64,000 nt of DNA, from the NCBI GenBank assembly GCA_041399085.1, contig JAWKTM010000012.1:62001-126000 (forward strand). Reading direction: 5' to 3'. The stretch comes from JAWKTM01 sp041399085 (GTDB taxonomy: Bacteria > Planctomycetota > Planctomycetia > Pirellulales > Pirellulaceae). Position 1 is the first letter of the stretch, and each line of letters begins with the position of its first letter. The notes beneath the pieces were generated by a model, which was not told where the DNA came from, did no database searches, and was given only the letters and a program-made list of their open reading frames with translations. A program made the translations under genes and the position numbers. Positions 62,644 to 64,000 of this stretch are shown one piece after another.

Positions 62644-64000
62644 ATGCTCACGCCCAAGCCCCTGCCGCTGACACACGCCGGTCGCTCGCTGTTGTCGCGA
62701 CGCGGTTTTCTCGAATGCACGAGCTCATCGCTGGGCGCAATCGCCCTCACGCAATTGCTGGGTGAACAAGGATTGTTGGCCGCCGACTCGGCGTCGTCGC
62801 CGCCGAAGATTGATTTGTCGAATCCTTTCGCGATTCGGCCGCCGCACTTTCCAGCTCGGGCGAAGAACGTGCTCGTCATCTTCTGTGCGGGCGCTTGCAG
62901 CCAATTGGAAACCTGGGACTACAAGCCCGAATTGTTGAAACGCGATGGCCAGCCTTTGCCGGGCGGTCCCGCCGTGACGTTTCAAGGACCGGCCGGCGAC
63001 TTGGCACGCCCCCAGTATGATTTTCGGCCACACGGCGAGACCGGCAAAATGGTGTCGGACATGATTCCGCACCTGGCCGAATTGGTCGACGACTTTGCTT
63101 TCATGCATTCGCTGACCAGCAAATCCAACACGCATGGTCCGGCCGAGAATTTTCTGTCGACCGGTTTCGTGCAGGATGGGTTTCCCAGCATCGGAGCGTG
63201 GGTAACATACGCGCTCGGCTCCGAAAACGCGGACTTGCCGGCGTTCGTGGCGATACCCGATCCGCGAGGCATTCCTCAAGCCAGCATCAACAACTGGGGG
63301 GCCGGGTTCTTGCCGGCCGTCTTCCAAGGAACGTCGTTCAACGCCAGTAAACCGCTCAGCAACCTAGCTCCGCCCACTGGCGTTTCTCCTGCCGCCGACG
63401 TCGCCGCTCGCGACTTGCTGCGACTGGTGAACGACGAGCATCTCAAGCGGAACCCTGGCGACACCGCGTTGGCCGCTCGGATCGCCAGCTACGAATTGGC
63501 GGCGCGGATGCAGTTGTCGGTCCCGGAACTAGCCGACCTCAGCTCCGAGCCGGCTCATGTGCTGTCGATGTATGGCGCGGACGATGGCAGCGATGAGATT
63601 AAGGCCGGCTTTGCTCGAAACTGTATTTTGGCTCGGCGCTTGATCGAGAAAGGCGTCCGATTCGTGCAACTGTTCAACGGCGCCTATGCAAGCGGTGGCA
63701 AGCTGAATTGGGACGGGCACAACGCCCTGCGCGAACAATACGATGTTCACGGTCGAGTGATGGACCAACCGGCTGCCGCGTTGATTCGCGATCTACGCCA
63801 ACGAGGATTGTTGGACGAGACGTTGGTCGTGTGGTGTACCGAATTCGGTCGCATGCCGATGTTTCAAAAGGGAGCCAAGGGGCGGGATCATAACCCGCTG
63901 GGTTTCACGGCCGTGCTGGCTGGAGCCGGTGTCAAGCGAGGCGTTAGCTATGGGGCCACGGATGAATTGGGGTTCAAAGCGGTGGAGAATGTTCTGTCGA
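62644..64000 (+). CDS. DUF1501 family secreted protein (3' truncated by window)
   Basis: The open frame runs from ATG 62644 (AGGAG just upstream) to the window edge. It begins MLTPKPLPLTHAGRSLLSRR with a twin-arginine-like leader (LLSRRGFLECTSSSLGAIAL). DUF1501 signatures follow: NVLVIFCAGACSQLETWDYK, SDMIPHLAELVDDFAFMHSL, PSIGAWVTYALGSENADLPA, IARKGVRFVQLF-like LIEKGVRFVQLFNGAYASGG, VVWCTEFGRMPMFQKGAKGR and HNPLGFTAVLAGAGVKRG. Unlike the 16957-18407 gene it is unbroken for all 452 visible codons. A PSD1 partner is not seen upstream (hemC is there); one might lie elsewhere or beyond the edge. Confidence 0.92.
   Translation, partial: MLTPKPLPLTHAGRSLLSRRGFLECTSSSLGAIALTQLLGEQGLLAADSASSPPKIDLSNPFAIRPPHFPARAKNVLVIFCAGACSQLETWDYKPELLKRDGQPLPGGPAVTFQGPAGDLARPQYDFRPHGETGKMVSDMIPHLAELVDDFAFMHSLTSKSNTHGPAENFLSTGFVQDGFPSIGAWVTYALGSENADLPAFVAIPDPRGIPQASINNWGAGFLPAVFQGTSFNASKPLSNLAPPTGVSPAADVAARDLLRLVNDEHLKRNPGDTALAARIASYELAARMQLSVPELADLSSEPAHVLSMYGADDGSDEIKAGFARNCILARRLIEKGVRFVQLFNGAYASGGKLNWDGHNALREQYDVHGRVMDQPAAALIRDLRQRGLLDETLVVWCTEFGRMPMFQKGAKGRDHNPLGFTAVLAGAGVKRGVSYGATDELGFKAVENVLS

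Overview
The window reads as a chromosomal segment of a Planctomycetota bacterium, probably Pirellulales-like. This rests on gene content: secreted type I sulfatases, two DUF1501 proteins, a large PSD1/DUF1549/DUF1553 protein with CxxCH motifs, a DUF1559 prepilin-like protein followed by a small lipoprotein, LPS genes (lpxC, lpxA, ompH, an LptF/G permease), and many genes without a clear Shine-Dalgarno site. The DNA is GC-rich and genes lie densely on both strands. No rRNA, tRNA, phage or insertion sequence was recognised.

Layout. 1-4273: 3' part of the F1 ATP synthase operon (atpA end, a DUF4870 membrane protein, atpG, atpD, atpC, terminator). 4350-8074: YbaK-type deacylase, a hypothetical, a low-complexity tail-anchored protein and a Cys-rich outer-membrane barrel with its own terminator. 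8765-9175: a 21-bp minisatellite of about 20 units. 9181-13475 (minus): a compact four-gene signalling cassette consisting of an H-NOX heme sensor, a PAS histidine kinase, a REC-HD-GYP regulator and a REC-HDOD regulator. 13691-17036: bioA coupled to a stand-alone SAM_HAT_C-like protein, a zinc-ribbon protein and apbE. 16957-20850: DUF1501 plus PSD1 pair. 21003-29756: SDR, RDD, TRASH-like protein, Gfo/Idh, lpxA, lpxC, ompH, M28 peptidase. 30211-34609: two sulfatases around a zincin and a damaged higBA-like locus. 34702-34953: a second, unrelated 21-bp minisatellite. 35332-39586: exopolysaccharide export module (Cna-like small protein, Wza-like lipoprotein, Wzc-like BY-kinase). 39839-47853: DUF1559 and lipoprotein, Gly-Met-rich protein, NHLRC2-like protein, comM, flavin reductase. 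47641-51628: a frameshifted XRE locus, a PQQ-type beta-propeller lipoprotein and an FHA-GAF-sigma54 activator. 51785-54183: OleB-like hydrolase, CitG-like protein, 6-pyruvoyl-tetrahydropterin synthase family. 54293-64000: Nudix, sulfatase with a helical-repeat tail, LptF/G permease, aminotransferase, comF, DUF502, hemC and a second DUF1501 cut by the window edge.

Data quality. At least eight loci that should encode intact proteins (atpA, atpG, hemC, an aminotransferase, DUF1501, PSD1, an XRE regulator and possibly higB) are broken by single-base indels, mostly in runs of two to four identical bases. The alternate frames restore the expected protein, so sequencing or assembly error is the best explanation. 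Such genes are listed as one CDS across the frameshifts.

The most interesting system is the H-NOX cassette: a predicted gas sensor feeding one kinase and two regulators with closely similar receivers but different HD-superfamily outputs.
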